Assembly: GCF_034190915.1 (NCBI RefSeq)
Contig: NW_026947491.1
Location: 25,670,101 to 25,734,100, forward strand
Direction of reading: 5' to 3'
DNA: 64,000 nt
Source of the DNA: Cavia porcellus
Lineage: Eukaryota; Chordata; Mammalia; Rodentia; Caviidae
Shown here: piece by piece, positions 23,397 through 35,349 of the stretch
How the letters are laid out: every line of letters begins with the position of its first letter
Numbering within the stretch: the stretch's first letter is position 1
The notes under the pieces: model-generated
Database searches by the model: none
What the model was told of the DNA's origin: nothing
The model's input: the letters and a program-made list of their open reading frames with translations, nothing else
Translations under genes and position numbers: made by a program

Positions 23397-23934
23397 TGGC
23401 ACTCCCTGTTTTAATGGAAACTCCCAGCCTTATGTATTTACTCCACAAAGATACATAAAGTGCACATATCACATGGCTGAACCCAAAGCCCTGTTAATCA
23501 TTATGACAATAATTATTTTTAAAAATATGGCTTTCAACTCAGGATTTAACGCCCACATTCCACACTTCTCCTTCACCTCTTTTACTTGTAGAAGGTTTGA
23601 AAGGTAATGGAAATAATAACAGTAGCCATTTTTAGCAGGTATTTCTCTACATTTTTAAAGCATCAACTTGTTTTATTGTGATTACTGCAAAACAATTCTC
23701 AAATTTCTGGTTAGAAAGTGAAAATTTTTTTAAAAAATGAGTATGAGGTAAAAAGCTGAAGATCAATAGAGTGCCAAGTAGGGAGAATCTGTCCTCAATG
23801 GTGAACACTGCTTTGAGAGTTCACGTCAGCACGCATAGGACAGCTGGTACTTACAGCTCATCTCACGAGTAAACCGAGCTCCTGGCCAAGTTCTCATGTC
23901 CCAAGGTCAGCCTGGCTCTGTGCCCTACCAGGCA

Positions 23935-24035
23935 GAGGTGTTACTGCACCTTTCATATTAAGGATGAGGAGATTTAAGCTCAGAAAGAGAAAGGTCAGTT
24001 TCTGAATAATAGATCTGATAAGTATTTGGACAGAA
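23935..24035 (-). repeat. MIR fragment
   Basis: AAGGATGAGGAGATTTAAGC and TCAGAAAGAGAAAGGTCAG are the antisense MIR core (related to 'gatgaggaaactgaggctcagagagg'). Confidence 0.55.
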
Positions 24036-24714
24036 ATTTCAACCAAGGTCCAGAGAGAGTCAGAATCATTCCTGAAGTTGGCCAACATCTGATGCTAAGC
24101 CAAAAGAGCATGCCAGGCCACCAGTAATATTTGAAATACACCAACCACGTAACACTGCACATGTCATGGCAGGCAAATGAACTACAGCCTGGAGGGCCAC
24201 ACAGGAGTCGAACAGTTCACGAGTCTTAGGCCCCTTTCCTCAGATGGTGGCAGAGATGGACACAGCTGAATGGCCCAGAAGCCAAAAGTGGTTACTATCT
24301 GGCCCTTAAAGATCTCTCTGACTCAGCAATTCAGAGGCAAAGAGAGCAAAGGGTGCTGCCTTCAGAGTAGCAGGATGAGCTGGGCCATGGGTTGCCTCCC
24401 TTGCAGTCACTGAAACAGTTCATGAATTCCCATTCTCAGAGACTCTGGGCTGGATGTGAAAGAAAATAAATAAATTAGTCTGCACTTCCAGGGATTTTGA
24501 AGATGGGGTTAATCTTAGCAACTCTTCCTGTGGTGTTACTGACTCCAAACAAATGTGAAGCTCTGGGTGGTTACCGGACTCAGTCAGTTGCCCTCTTCCC
24601 TGGTTAGGACACAGGGCAGATGCTTGTTAAAAGAATTAAAGAAATATCCCTTCTACAATAATCTGGGTTAGAAATAAACATTTTAGAAAAGATGTTGCCA
24701 AGCTTATCATCCTT

Positions 24715-24800
24715 TAGCCTTTGTACGAGATTTAGGTTCAAATCCTGGCTCATCCTAACAGCTATTTCAGCTTGGAAAATTTACTTCCTCTAAGACTCTG
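24715..24800 (+). repeat. MIR fragment
   Basis: GGTTCAAATCCTGGCTCATC ... CAGCTATTTCAGCTTGGAAA ... CTTCCTCTAAGACTCTGAG follows the sense MIR core. Confidence 0.6.
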
Positions 24801-25429
24801 AGGATATACCATGCTCGGTTCTTGTGCTTTTGTGTTTAAGTCTCCAGTCAACAGCAGAACAAAGCTATGCAGGGATGCTGCATTTGTGTCTCTTAGAAAC
24901 ACACTGCACACCGCAATCTCTCTCGTGAAAGGAGAGATCAGCTGGGAAGCAGCTGGAGCTAGACCACTACTTGTATTTTCCCTAACACAAAGGCTTGTCT
25001 TAAGCTATTCTATAAAGATTGATCTTAATATTGTGGAGAAAAACCAGCCCACAGAATCACAGAGGCCAGGTGTGAAATGGTGGATGAGTTTATTGTCTGT
25101 AACAGAGGAGAAAACCAGGGTGGGGCCTGCACCAAGGGCACTGCTGACTCTGGAACTACTGTAATTGTTTCTTGATTCAGCCAGCTCCTGGGTTTGGTCA
25201 CCAGGGCTCACTTACACGTTTCTCGTCCTTGAATACTCAGCTCAGACCTGTATGGAGACCTCTGCTGGCCTCCATATTCACCTACTTACCCTCATGCAAT
25301 TTTCTGTGTCTAACAGTGTATTTGCCTAAACTATTGGATTCTCATGTGCTTCACTCCTGCATAGACAAAAAGCTCCACTCTGGACACCTTCTATTATCCC
25401 TCCAATTCTCTCTCATATTCTAGAAGCTT

Positions 25430-25620
25430 ACACAATGCCCACCACATGCCAGACACTGTCTTATACATCTTTCACTATTTCATTCTTACACTATATTTTG
25501 AAGATAAACATTTTTATTCTAAATTTTTAAGTGAAGAAAATAGGCACTATGTTTAAGGAGCATGCCCAAGATCATTTAATGGCTTAGGGCAGAGCCAGGA
25601 AGTCCTGACCCCTCTCAGCC
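25430..25620 (-). repeat. MIR SINE
   Basis: In antisense order: ACCACATGCCAGACACTGTC, TTTCACTATTTCATTCTTAC, AAGTGAAGAAAATAGGCAC, GCCCAAGATCATTTAATGGC, GGCAGAGCCAGG. This is the full MIR pattern. Confidence 0.7.
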
Positions 25621-26384
25621 ACACTACCCTGATGCACGAGTTAGCAGCAGTGTTTGGCTCCTCCATCCAAATCCACATGAACATCTGGCCTTCGAGGAAA
25701 AAGAACAACCTTAATGTCTCAGAATCCCTAAGAGTTATGGTAGGATTTAGGCAAAATTTACTAAAACACTAGCTTTGAGTTGCCCATGACATGAAATTCC
25801 ATTTGACAACCAAAGGCCCCTCTTGGCCCAAAGCCCACTACGCACATTATGGAATGGCTTTTGCTCACCTACATACTTCCATCCTGGGAGCAGGAACTTC
25901 TGGAGTGCAGCCAGTGTACTTTGCTTTACTTTTTCTTTTTTAAAAGTGATGTACACAGCTTGTACCCTAACATATTGTCCTTGAAATAAAGGATTTTACT
26001 TTCTGCCAAAATTCTCCTTGAAGTTGTTCTGATGAGGCAGCAAGAGTCATTAGAAGACACAATTACTGATAGCACCCTCACCCGGGCGGGATTCAACATG
26101 GGCAGAACTGTTTTAGTTCCTTATAAAAGCACTGACTCTTGAATATAAAAGGAAGAAAAGCCAACAGAGACCGGAAGTTCTGTTACTAAACTGAACTTGA
26201 ATAACCTTGTGTTTACAGAACAACTGAGGAGGAGGCATTATGGGGTGGTGGCAGCCAGGTCATCATGTCCCGTGGGAACTGAGCTGAACATGGATTGCTG
26301 TGGCCCAAGCAGGACGGAATCTGAGGCCCGAGAGTCATTTCACAGGTCTGGAGGGATCAAAACTCATGGCAAGAAAAAAAAGCA

Positions 26385-26455
26385 GCTGGGTGTGGTTCAA
26401 TGATACAGCACTTGCCTAGCTCTGTTACACACCCAGCACCACCACTGGAAAAAAA
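26385..26455 (+). repeat. ID-like SINE remnant
   Basis: GCTGGGTGTGGTTCAATGAT, AGCACTTGCCTAGC and CACCCAGCACCACCACTGG followed by an A run keep the outline of an ID element with weak A and B boxes. Confidence 0.55.
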
Positions 26456-27915
26456 ATCCTACACTGTGATACTGGTGATAACAATACAGATATAATAATA
26501 TTAAATAGATAAAATAATTTGATGAGCATGCCAAGATATATTTTTTTTAATTTTAAGGAAGTTAAATTGCTTAGTAGTAAAATATGATATACTTATTTAA
26601 GTCAGTAAGACTACAGCAGATCTTTGTCTTGTTCACTCATCGATTCCTTCATCCACACATCCCATCAGCTGCCCTCTCTCCCAGCACAATGCCTGAGCTG
26701 GAGCAGTCATGGAGGAACCATGAGGTTCAGTCCAAGCTCCTCTCGTAGAAGGCAGCAGGCCTCTTTGCTGAGACCCAGGCTTAAGCTCTGCTGAAGGCTT
26801 GCCCTTCTGAGGACTCTGACATGAATACAAAATGAGTTTTGCGCACCATCCCGAGCCCCAGGAGTTTAAGATTATTGTTCCCAGTGGTCAAGGAACTGCC
26901 CAGCTTCCAGCCACACTCGACTGGCTACAGCTGAGTTTACCCCTCCTTCCAGCCGACAGAAGTATACTGAGCACAAGCTGCCTAAAGCCCTGCTTGCTAG
27001 GCTCCCACCTGACCCTCAGTCCTGCATGCTTTCCCTTGTATGCTTTCTTCCGATGGCTTCCCCTCCTTTTAAGTGGTCTCAACTCTATTTCAGTTATTTG
27101 CTCCCAAAGAAAAAGTGCTGGGTGCAGCTGAGCAGGGGAGCTGAGGAAACATCGTGCTGCTCAGATTGCCCCATGAGGCCATAAGGGAGGACAAAAGTAG
27201 AAAAGAACAGAGTCTGGGACCCTGGGGAGACAGCAGGCATGGCCAGGCAGAGAGTACCAAGTGAAGGTCACCACTGTACGACTTCAATGGGACAGAGCAG
27301 CCCTGGGTCCACTATGATGAGCAACGGTCCAAAAGAAGGTTCTTACTTTAGCACAGGGTCAAGGCTCTAAGCTCACATTGTTACACTCAGAAACCGTTCC
27401 TACGCCACAGAGAAATCTGTGAGGACATGAAAACTTTCTCATTTTCGTTCTCAAAATTAATGGTCAAGACAGAACAACTGGATCACAGATCACAGCTTAT
27501 TACAATGGAGTGTTCTAAAGAAACACACAGCACTTCCTTTCCTTTCTGTATGCTCACCTTTCCTACCTACTAGACTGAACAGAGAAATCATGTGTTTCGT
27601 TCTGTTTGTGGCTGATTTTACAGCCCAACTCATTGTTAGGATGGTTTCCATTTGAATTCACAGACTGAAAAGCTTTCCCATGATTCCTATTTCCATAAAT
27701 TCACTTAGAATGAGCTCATGTTAAATTTCATGTAACATCATTTAAAACACTGAAAGTTAAAACTCAAAAAAATTTGTATCTTCCATTTAAAACTCTATTA
27801 AAAGTAATTTTTTGGATTAAAAAACACTACCAGACCCAAATTACCTCATTTGTTTGGAAACAAATTTGTAAGGGGATAAATGGAAAGAAACACCCTTGCA
27901 GCTGTCAGCTCATAC

Positions 27916-28083
27916 CTGAACAGGGCCTCCCTTGACAGCCAGATTTCGTTCTGCTTCACAGTTTTCCAGGAGAAGAGCAGCAGAAGCAACACGGTGGATG
28001 CAATCAGGGTGGTGGCTCCACAGCGATTCAGCCACGCACAGAGCTTGCTTAGCCCATGCACAAAGAGGATGCAGTAGCCCATG
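27916..28083 (-). CDS. TMTC1: TMTC1 internal coding exon (transmembrane helices)
   Basis: After a C that completes a split Ser codon, the minus strand reads 55 codons from MGYCILFVHGLSKL to WLSREALF and then AG. Two hydrophobic segments are visible: MGYCILFVHGLSKL, and a long one with TLIASTVLLLLLFSW. They fit the last membrane helices of TMTC1 before its TPR domain. The acceptor is TTTCCAG (AG at 28085-28084) and the donor is GTATGAG at 27915. The length (168 bp) is a multiple of three with phase 2 at both ends. The ATG at 28082-28080 is an internal Met and not a start, because the frame continues from the upstream exon. The final AG pairs with the next exon's G to make Arg. Confidence 0.96.
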
Positions 28084-29739
28084 CTGGAAAATGGGACAGA
28101 GGGACAGCGTTACTGTAGTGCAAGGATGCTCTGAGCTTCTGATCCCATGTAACTCACTTTTCTCATGCTACAGAAGCTAAGAGAAAATCCTCCACCCTGT
28201 ACAACATTTCCATGTGAGTTCTCCTAAGGCTCACACCAGCACACTCGGTCATTCTTTAGCATCAGGACAGAAAACAACAGGCTCATGCTGTGGATCCAGT
28301 AACTGGATCTTAGCATCAGGAGCATCAGCAGTCCACATGTATGTCATTTGGTTCTAAATGGACTCTCTGGCCCAGACTTGCTCACACCATTGTGTATAGG
28401 TTTTTGGCACCATGAGACCAGATCTGGATGTTACAGTGAGCCACTTTCCAGCTTTGTAGGAGACATTCTCTGACATTCAGTATCAGGTTCTAGGCAGAAT
28501 TCTGGTCCCCAAGAGTGCTGATTTGTTTTCAGGGACAGGCTGCAGACTGTATCTCCCACCCTGGCCAGTCAATGCCCTTCTGCTTTGGAAAATCTACCCA
28601 GAAGTCAACTTCTGCATGTCACAGACGAGTTGTCCTGAAAGGGCTCAGTCTGGCTACCTGACAGGCTCAGTGCTCATGCAGTATCTGAGACACATCAGTG
28701 CTACATCTCCCGGAGCTCCCAAGAGCTCTACCCTGAGGGAATATGGCCCTCACTCCAGCCCAAAGATACCCTGTGGAAGCATGTCCTGTCTGTTGAACAG
28801 GAGCAAAGAACACAAATTTAGTCTGTACCCAGAATTGCTAGGTTCACTTTAGCCAAAATTTGCTACTTTCAAATAATGTGACTACTAATTATCATGGAGT
28901 ATCTTAAGAATGAGAGATGCTTGCATAAAGCGGTCCTCCATTAGTCAGACATTAATACTGTAAGACCAAAATAAATACAGTCCATGTGCTTGTTCAATTA
29001 TTTGTCTATGCTTTCTCTTGCAATACTCTAGACCTTTAAGACACACTGAAGAAATAAACAGGTTAGCTCACAAAGAAATGCAATTTAATGAATCAAGTTG
29101 ATCCTGTAAAAGGAAACAACCAAGTTCTCTCATCTTTAAATATATCCTCTTTGAAAGAATATCACTCTGCAGTCTGTTCTTCTTTCTAAATGTCTATGCA
29201 TTGGTATGAAGAATAGAAAAAACACCAGAGTCTTTCAGGCTTTAGACTTGCAGTCCCTGGGAATCAGGCAGAGCTCCCTTTCTGTCTCCACGTTCTGTGA
29301 GTTGGTTGGTCCAGCTCTGTAAGGCTCTGGGCTCTACTGTTCAGCTACATGAGTCCTCATCCTACTCACTACTGTAGATGTGGGTCTGAGCTAAGGAGAC
29401 CCATTTCTCCCAGCCCCACCCCAAGCCCTGGATTCGACACCATAGGGACTTTACAGAAGCTGTGATAGAGCAAAGTCCCAGTGCAAACCCCCACTGCTGA
29501 ACAAGAAACTCCAAATCTCTTCCACCACTCCCGTATTAGATCTTAAAGATGGGCATATCCCTTCAGGTCTTCTGTTTCTGGGTACCAAGAGTATTACTCT
29601 GCCCCACCACAGTGGCTTCTCCAGTTTACTTGGCTGCTGACCAACTGTTCCTTTAACCCCAGCCTGACCCCACCCACCATAGGCAGAGTGTTTCTGGTGC
29701 CAGATGGGGGTCCTCTAGGTCCTATCTGTTATTTACCAG

Positions 29740-29900
29740 GTATTTAATGAGCATCCACCATGTACTAACACTATTTTAGGCATCAAGAACATTACCAGAG
29801 AACAAGACTGTAGTCCTCATCCTTGTGGAGTGCATATAGGTGGGGAGCAAATAGCTAATAAACAAGTAAAGGAAACATAACAGCATCTTCACAGTCATAT
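29740..29900 (+). repeat. Ancient interspersed repeat (class uncertain)
   Basis: TATTTAATGAGCATCCACCA, TGTACTAACACTATTTTAGG, AACAAGACTGTAGTCCTCAT and CTTGTGGAGTGCATATAGG match the common old mammalian repeat that reads 'gagcacctactatgtgccagg ... ccctcatggagc'. Confidence 0.5.
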
Positions 29901-30059
29901 GTCACACGGAGAAGTAAAGCAGCCCAGGGAAGACAGTGAACTCTCAACATGGGCTATCAGAGGTTTCACTCACATCTAAACAAAGACCCGCAAGACTGGG
30001 GAAATGTGACTTGCATGTAACGCGTGTTTCCAAAGCCAGCTCATTTCCTGCTTTTGCCA

Positions 30060-30260
30060 ACATAAAGAAGAAGCAACATAAAAACCAGCACTGTGTATGA
30101 GCCAAGTACTTCTTTCTTTGACCTCAGTATATGCTCACAGCCCTATGGGTCACATTAATATTTAACACAAGAAGACACTGCAGAAGAGAAGGTTAACTGA
30201 TTTGCCCAATTACGCCATGGATTAGGAGACGCTGGCACTGGAATTTCACACCCCAGGACC
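30060..30260 (-). repeat. MIR SINE
   Basis: Antisense MIR order: GAGCCAAGTACTTCTTTC, ATATTTAACACAAGAAGACA, CTGATTTGCCCAATTACGCC, GAGACGCTGGCACTGG. Confidence 0.6.
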
Positions 30261-30439
30261 ACACTCCAACACTGCCCCGCTGTACAGGTTGACACAAGAA
30301 CCTGCTCTCCATGGTTTTCATACATTATCATAGGGTCACCTACTTTCTTGGAGCTGCCCTGCGACACAACTATGGGAAAGAGGAGGATTCCATCAATTCC
30401 CGAGCAGAGGCTAAAAAGTGGTACAAGGTAATAATAATG

Positions 30440-30720
30440 AAGATAACAACACAAGTAACTCACTAATTTATATACCTGTAGTGTGTTAAGTACTTCCTGA
30501 GTGCCAGATACTATGCTTTGTAACAGCCTGCTCAAAAATTCTGTAGGGCCTGAGGCAAGGACAGAACTTTACATATCTTACTACTTTAAAATGTTTAATC
30601 CTCAGTATCCTCCATTTCAGTTGTGAGGAAAGTAACATTTACAGGAATTAAGTTGCTCACTGCCCTCAAAGCTGTAATGAGTCAAATCTGAAGACTACAC
30701 TATAACCCAGAGGTTGGCCA
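30440..30720 (-). repeat. MIR SINE, split
   Basis: TAAGTACTTCCTGAGTGCCA, TTTAATCCTCAGTATCCTCC, CATTTCAGTTGTGAGGAAAG and TTAAGTTGCTCACTGCCC follow the antisense MIR order, with non-matching DNA inserted between the first two. Confidence 0.6.
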
Positions 30721-31450
30721 GCCCTTACTGTAAAAGGCTACACAGTAAACATTTCAGGTTTTTAGGTACGGGGATCACAAAGTGTACCCTGAAGTATGAT
30801 ACTTTCATGTGTGACCTGAAGAGGTAGTTTCAAGGTCTCTCTGACCTTCCCTTCCCCATCTCCCTGTTTCTCAATCCTCTCTTCTTTTCTGAAATGCAAG
30901 GAAGGGCTCCTCTGATCTTCCTTTATCTACACACAGACTGGATCCACCAAAGAGAAACACAATGGCTTTTAATCTTCTTACAGAAATTTCATTTAGCTAA
31001 GGAAGATTAAACTCATCCTGCAGAGGAAAAAACTGAAAAGCAAACATCATACCTACTGCACAAAGAGCTTTTGGCTGGGCTACTTTCTAGTCCCTGGGCC
31101 TGTTCACCCCTGTCCCCTGAAATTCCTGCTTCCCTGGAAGCAGCCTCCATCTCCACTTCCCTCTCCTCTTAGAGGGATCTGAGCTTCAGCCATCTGAAGA
31201 CTCTCCTTCTTGGAGAGTCAGGCTTCATGTGGCGCCTGTGCACACAGCACATCAGTGGATTTGTACACTTCTTCTCCTGTGGATCTGCTTATTCTCAGCC
31301 CATTTCAGCAAATTTAACTATTTCAACTTTCAAGGGGCAGAGAGGAGCCCTTTTCATGTCTCCTGGGCTACACTTTTAGTCTTTGTGGTAGGAAAACAGT
31401 CATCAAGGCAAGAGAAATGAGTGGATATGTCTATGATCTAATACAGTTAT

Positions 31451-31513
31451 TTCTTTTCTTTCTTTCCTTCCTTCCTTCCTTCCTTTCTTCCTTCCTTCCT
31501 CTCTCTCTCTCTT
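31451..31513 (+). repeat. TTCC/TTTC microsatellite
   Basis: Imperfect TTCC and TTTC units end in a CT run, directly abutting the target-site duplication of the following L1 insert. Confidence 0.9.
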
Positions 31514-31528
31514 CCTCCAGTTTATTCT

Positions 31529-31991
31529 CTTTTTTAAATTTTATTTTATTTTATTTTAAAGAGAACAAAACAGAATAAAGCAAATCAAAACAGAACAATG
31601 CAAGTGATACAGGACTTCAAAACAAGACAACAGAATATCAACAATGGCTACCAAAATGTCTCTATCTTCTTCAAAACAGCTATCTGCGCAACACAATCAA
31701 ACAAAACAACAAAGAGATAAACCAATTAAACAAAAGAAAAATTCATTGCAAGATTTTAAAACATGGTGAAGTCCTATAATGCTTTAATGCTATAATGGAC
31801 TTAATTTTAATTTATTTCATTTCATTTTTTAAATTTGTTTTAAAGAGTGAAAAACAAAACAAAGGAAACAAAAATACAAGCGAAATAAGAAACAAAAATC
31901 TCAAATGAACAATGATAAGCTCCTGAAATCTCATTTTGAAAGCCTGTATTTTGGTTTTTTTTTTTTTGTTGTTGTTGTTGTTGTAAAAAAA
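31529..31991 (-). mobile_element. L1 3' end fragments (two in tandem) with 15-bp target-site duplication
   Basis: The insert is flanked by CCTCCAGTTTATTCT at 31514-31528 and 31992-32006. On the minus strand it contains two successive L1 3'-UTR-like ends: one about 31955-31805 and one about 31760-31529. Each ends in the TTTTGTTT...CTCTTTAAAA-type terminus shared with L1 B and L1 C. The right end has a T run followed by five GTT units. No ORF2 sequence is included. Confidence 0.82.
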
Positions 31992-32243
31992 CCTCCAGTT
32001 TATTCTTAAAAAACAAAGCAGCAAACCAGACTTCCCAAGTCCTGGGCTACGCTTAGTTTGAGGATTCCTGCTGTGATAAAACGGAGGTGAACACCATGCC
32101 CCTCCCCTCAGCTCAGGCCTCTGTATCCAGTAATACTATATTTTTTCTTCAAAAGTCCTTGTATTGACATATGCTTTCAAGAATGTTAGACTATATAAAC
32201 TAATCTTTACTTAGGTTTGCAAATTTTTTAGACAGAATCACAT

Positions 32244-32272
32244 TTCTTAAAACCTCACAGAGGTTTTAAGAA
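32244..32272. repeat. Short perfect inverted repeat
   Basis: TTCTTAAAACCT, five bases CACAG, then AGGTTTTAAGAA: 12-bp perfect arms capable of a small hairpin. There is no T run or neighbouring gene to suggest a function. Confidence 0.8.
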
Positions 32273-34109
32273 TATCACAGAGCTCAAGATGTTTCTCCAC
32301 TGTGCAACTTTATCTTTCAACCTCTGCCTTTAATGCAGTTCTCAGCAGCAGGGAGGAGAGACATGTTCTCTTCATTGCTAGGGGCAGGACGAGGGCTCCC
32401 ACCAACAGCTGAAAAACCACACAAACGAGTTACTTTCCTGCCTTCCCAGGAGAGGAAGCCAGTGCCTAGCTTCCTCTGCTTAGGTCAGTTAGGACACTTT
32501 GGGCTGCTGACCACTGATACCCCCTGCCAAGCACACACAGGGGTCTTGCACAGCATAGACACTGGACAGCCCAAGGTGAGTGACTCAGCTCAGCACTAGA
32601 CGTCTTCCCAAAGTGGGCTCGAGAAACGGCACCATTCCTACACAAACAGACACCTCCTCTCTCTCCTTCATGGCCAGTGGTGTCTCCAGCATGGAATGTG
32701 ATGGACAGCAGCTCCCAATGCAATGAGTGCTTACACAGCTGAGATACTTCCGTTTCTGCCCTAGACTTCTATGGTGTACAAAGAGAGCTGTCCAGGAACT
32801 GCAAACCAAGAATGTCTGCAATTTTGCAATAACATGACAATTAAATCTGCTACTTGAGAACTTTGGTAGCAGCTCATCATTGTGTATCTAGGACAAGTGT
32901 ACCTTCATGAACAGCACCCAGAGGTGCTCAGGCACTAAAGAACATTCCACTTTGCTCTTCACTTACATTGGGGTCCCTAGATCCCAGGCCATAGACCTGC
33001 AGTGGAAGTGGCTTGCTAGGACTGTACAGCATCCCAGGGTGGAAGAATGGGCAAAGGCTCATCTGCATCTGCAGCTGCTCATCAGCAGTGGCATTAGATT
33101 TGCACAGGAGCACAAAACCTAATGTCAAATGGGTACATAAGAGACCTAGGTGGAGGACTCTATGAGAATTGAATTCCAAAACCGGATCATATCCTGCCTC
33201 CATGGAAGACAGTCAACAAAACCAACCCCTGGTACCAAAAGGCTAAGTATCACTGATCTTACATCTACCTAACATAACACCAACTTTCTAGCTCTGGACC
33301 AAGCATATCACAGGTTTGCTAAGGTTCTACTTCGTTAATTTTGACATTTTATCTTTAATTTGTCCGTAAGTTCAAATGAACCATAAACATTGTCTATGAA
33401 GAAAAATATAAGATGGACACAATTTAACTTTTTTATGCTTTCAACGAACCCCCAATTTAAGAGTCTAAGTGACAGCTATTCCTAATTAGCTTCATCTCAT
33501 CAAAAATACTGTTCTGCATGTTGCTTGCTGGAAAAATCTTGTGCCAGTCTCATTCTGTTGGTCTGACCTGGTTGCCCAGCAAGGCCTTGAGCACAGCACT
33601 AAAGATGCCTCCCTGACACTGACCAGAAGCTCCAGGAAGCTAGTGCCAACTCAGAACAGACTCCCCGGGTGCTGCCAGCTTCTGAGAACCTTGACTCATG
33701 TCCCCATTTCTGCCCTGTTCTTACTCCCAATACCAGATAGATTTAAAAGTATCCCCAGAACAATGAATGTATCTGGAAGTGAAAGTTTAGTCATATTCCA
33801 AGGAAGAATTATAGGGCATCTCTGAGTTTTCCTTGCTTTGCTTTGTGTACCAGAAGAAGCAGCTCCTTCAAATGCTATACTCCATGAAATAGGATTCTCT
33901 CGTCTCTTCCAAGTACATTTATGGAAGAACTTGGGGAAATGCCTTGGCTTTCACCTTCCTTTTCTACCTTTCTGAAGATGTGATTCTGCCTCTCAACATC
34001 ATAGTCACCCAGCAGGTCTAAAGATTACAAAGACTGTACTGATAAATAAGGCAGGGTGCTGGTGTCAGGAAATCTCTGGTTTACATCTCTATTCTGATGC
34101 CTTTTGTCA

Positions 34110-34280
34110 ACAAATTATTTAAATTCTCTATAGTTCTCAGCTTACTTAGCCTATGAAAGAAAACAATACTTTTATGCTATGTACAATGCCTGGTACACAC
34201 TAATGATAGTGTTAAGATTATTATGCTATAGTAAACTATTTGGCAATTATTTTCTGATGAATGGAGTATAAGGCAGGAAA
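34110..34280 (+). repeat. MIR-like fragment
   Basis: CAACAAATTATTTAAATTCT, AGCCTATGAAAGAAAACAAT and ATGTACAATGCCTGGTACAC fit a diverged sense MIR 3' half. Confidence 0.5.
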
Positions 34281-34797
34281 TCAGTGCAATTTGTAAATAT
34301 TCAGGTAGAAACCAAGGTCTGCACAGCAGGCTCTTCATGGACAGAAACACCCCGAGACCCAGGCAAAGGTAGGTGAGGGGAGTAAAAGTACGCCTATATC
34401 TGGAAGGTCATGGAGAAGGAACAGGAGCTCCCTGGAGAACAAAGAATCTAGAACGGAGTCAACAGACTGCCATGGCTTCTGAGGCCAAAGAAGAGTCGGT
34501 CTTATTCATTCACTTTAAAAGAGGTTAACGCTACCCACCACACTGTCACAAAGTTGTTTTCCTGAATAAATGAACAAATGTCCATGAATGTGTTCTCTCA
34601 ACACAGGTGAAGGTGAGGGTGGTGGGTCTGCCAAGTGCAGTGGTCTGTGGTCAAGTGTGCTTCTGGGAGACTGATGCATCAGCCACACATCAATATGGTA
34701 TACAACTAGTCTAAAATATGCCTAAAGTGTCTATAAATACGCCTAAAGCAAAGTTCAGATTGATCCCAAATACCTAATTTACAGGACAATTATACAT

Positions 34798-34907
34798 ATT
34801 TTTGTGTGTGTGTGTCTTTTTCGTTTTTATCGGTACCAGGGATCGAACTCACGACTGCCTGCTTGCAAGCAGGCGCTTATGCCGCTGAGCTAAATCCGCA
34901 GCCCCCC
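34798..34907 (-). repeat. Young ID-like SINE with 13-bp target-site duplication
   Basis: Nearly identical to the copy at 6700-6818 (minus strand GGGGCTGCGGATTTAGCTCA ... GGTACCGATAAAAACGAAAA). The anticodon-like arm is intact: CCTGC, loop CTTGCAA, GCAGG, i.e. anticodon TGC, pointing to tRNA-Ala origin. It is flanked by GACAATTATACAT at 34785-34797 and 34908-34920. The tail became a CA/TG run. Confidence 0.95.
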
Positions 34908-35187
34908 GACAATTATACATCTTTAAGAACATTCATCAACAGCACCTTAAAACCTGCTAAATTCCTCATATACTATTACTTGCCCTGGCAAGATTTGATT
35001 CACACATTTATTTTTATGGCACAAATCCTGCACAAAATATGTGAAATACACATAACTGTGCAGTCCCATACCATGGACACAAGCAGTTACTCACACACCC
35101 CCAACACCCACTTCAAATCCCTCTGTATCCCACACTGTGCATCTCTGTGACAGGGAAGAGACTGCAAAGTATAATTTCTTTGGTGAA

Positions 35188-35349
35188 GGCAGGCAAAGTG
35201 ATACATACCCATGATCCCAGATCAGGAGGCAGAGGCAGAGGCAGGATGACTGCCATGAATTTGAGACAGCCTCAGTTTCATACTGAGTTAGAAACCAGTA
35301 TAAAACTAACTACATACTGAGATCCTATCTCAGAAACAACAACATTCCA
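35188..35349 (+). repeat. B1-like SINE
   Basis: GATACATACCCATGATCCCA, GAGGCAGAGGCAGGATGACT and TGAGATCCTATCTCAGAAAC are the 7SL-derived landmarks. There is a short flanking duplication TTGGTGAA at 35180-35187 and 35350-35357. Confidence 0.75.

Larger units (their letters stand above)
15495..27915 (-). other. TMTC1: TMTC1 intron (12.4 kb)
   Basis: This intron lies between two coding exons with compatible phase. It holds a B1 (17424-17594), a B4-type SINE (18005-18180), a truncated L1 (19974-23396), MIR pieces (23935-24035, 24715-24800, 25430-25620) and an ID-like remnant (26385-26455). I recognise nothing in 15500-17410, 18190-19950, 24810-25420 or 26460-27910 apart from short shadow frames. 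Confidence 0.9.

Noticed and set aside
28080..28082. ATG considered as a start of a small membrane protein (27846-28082)
   Set aside because: The frame is entered from the upstream exon through a split Ser codon and a good AG acceptor. It is an internal Met of TMTC1, and the reading past 27916 is intron.
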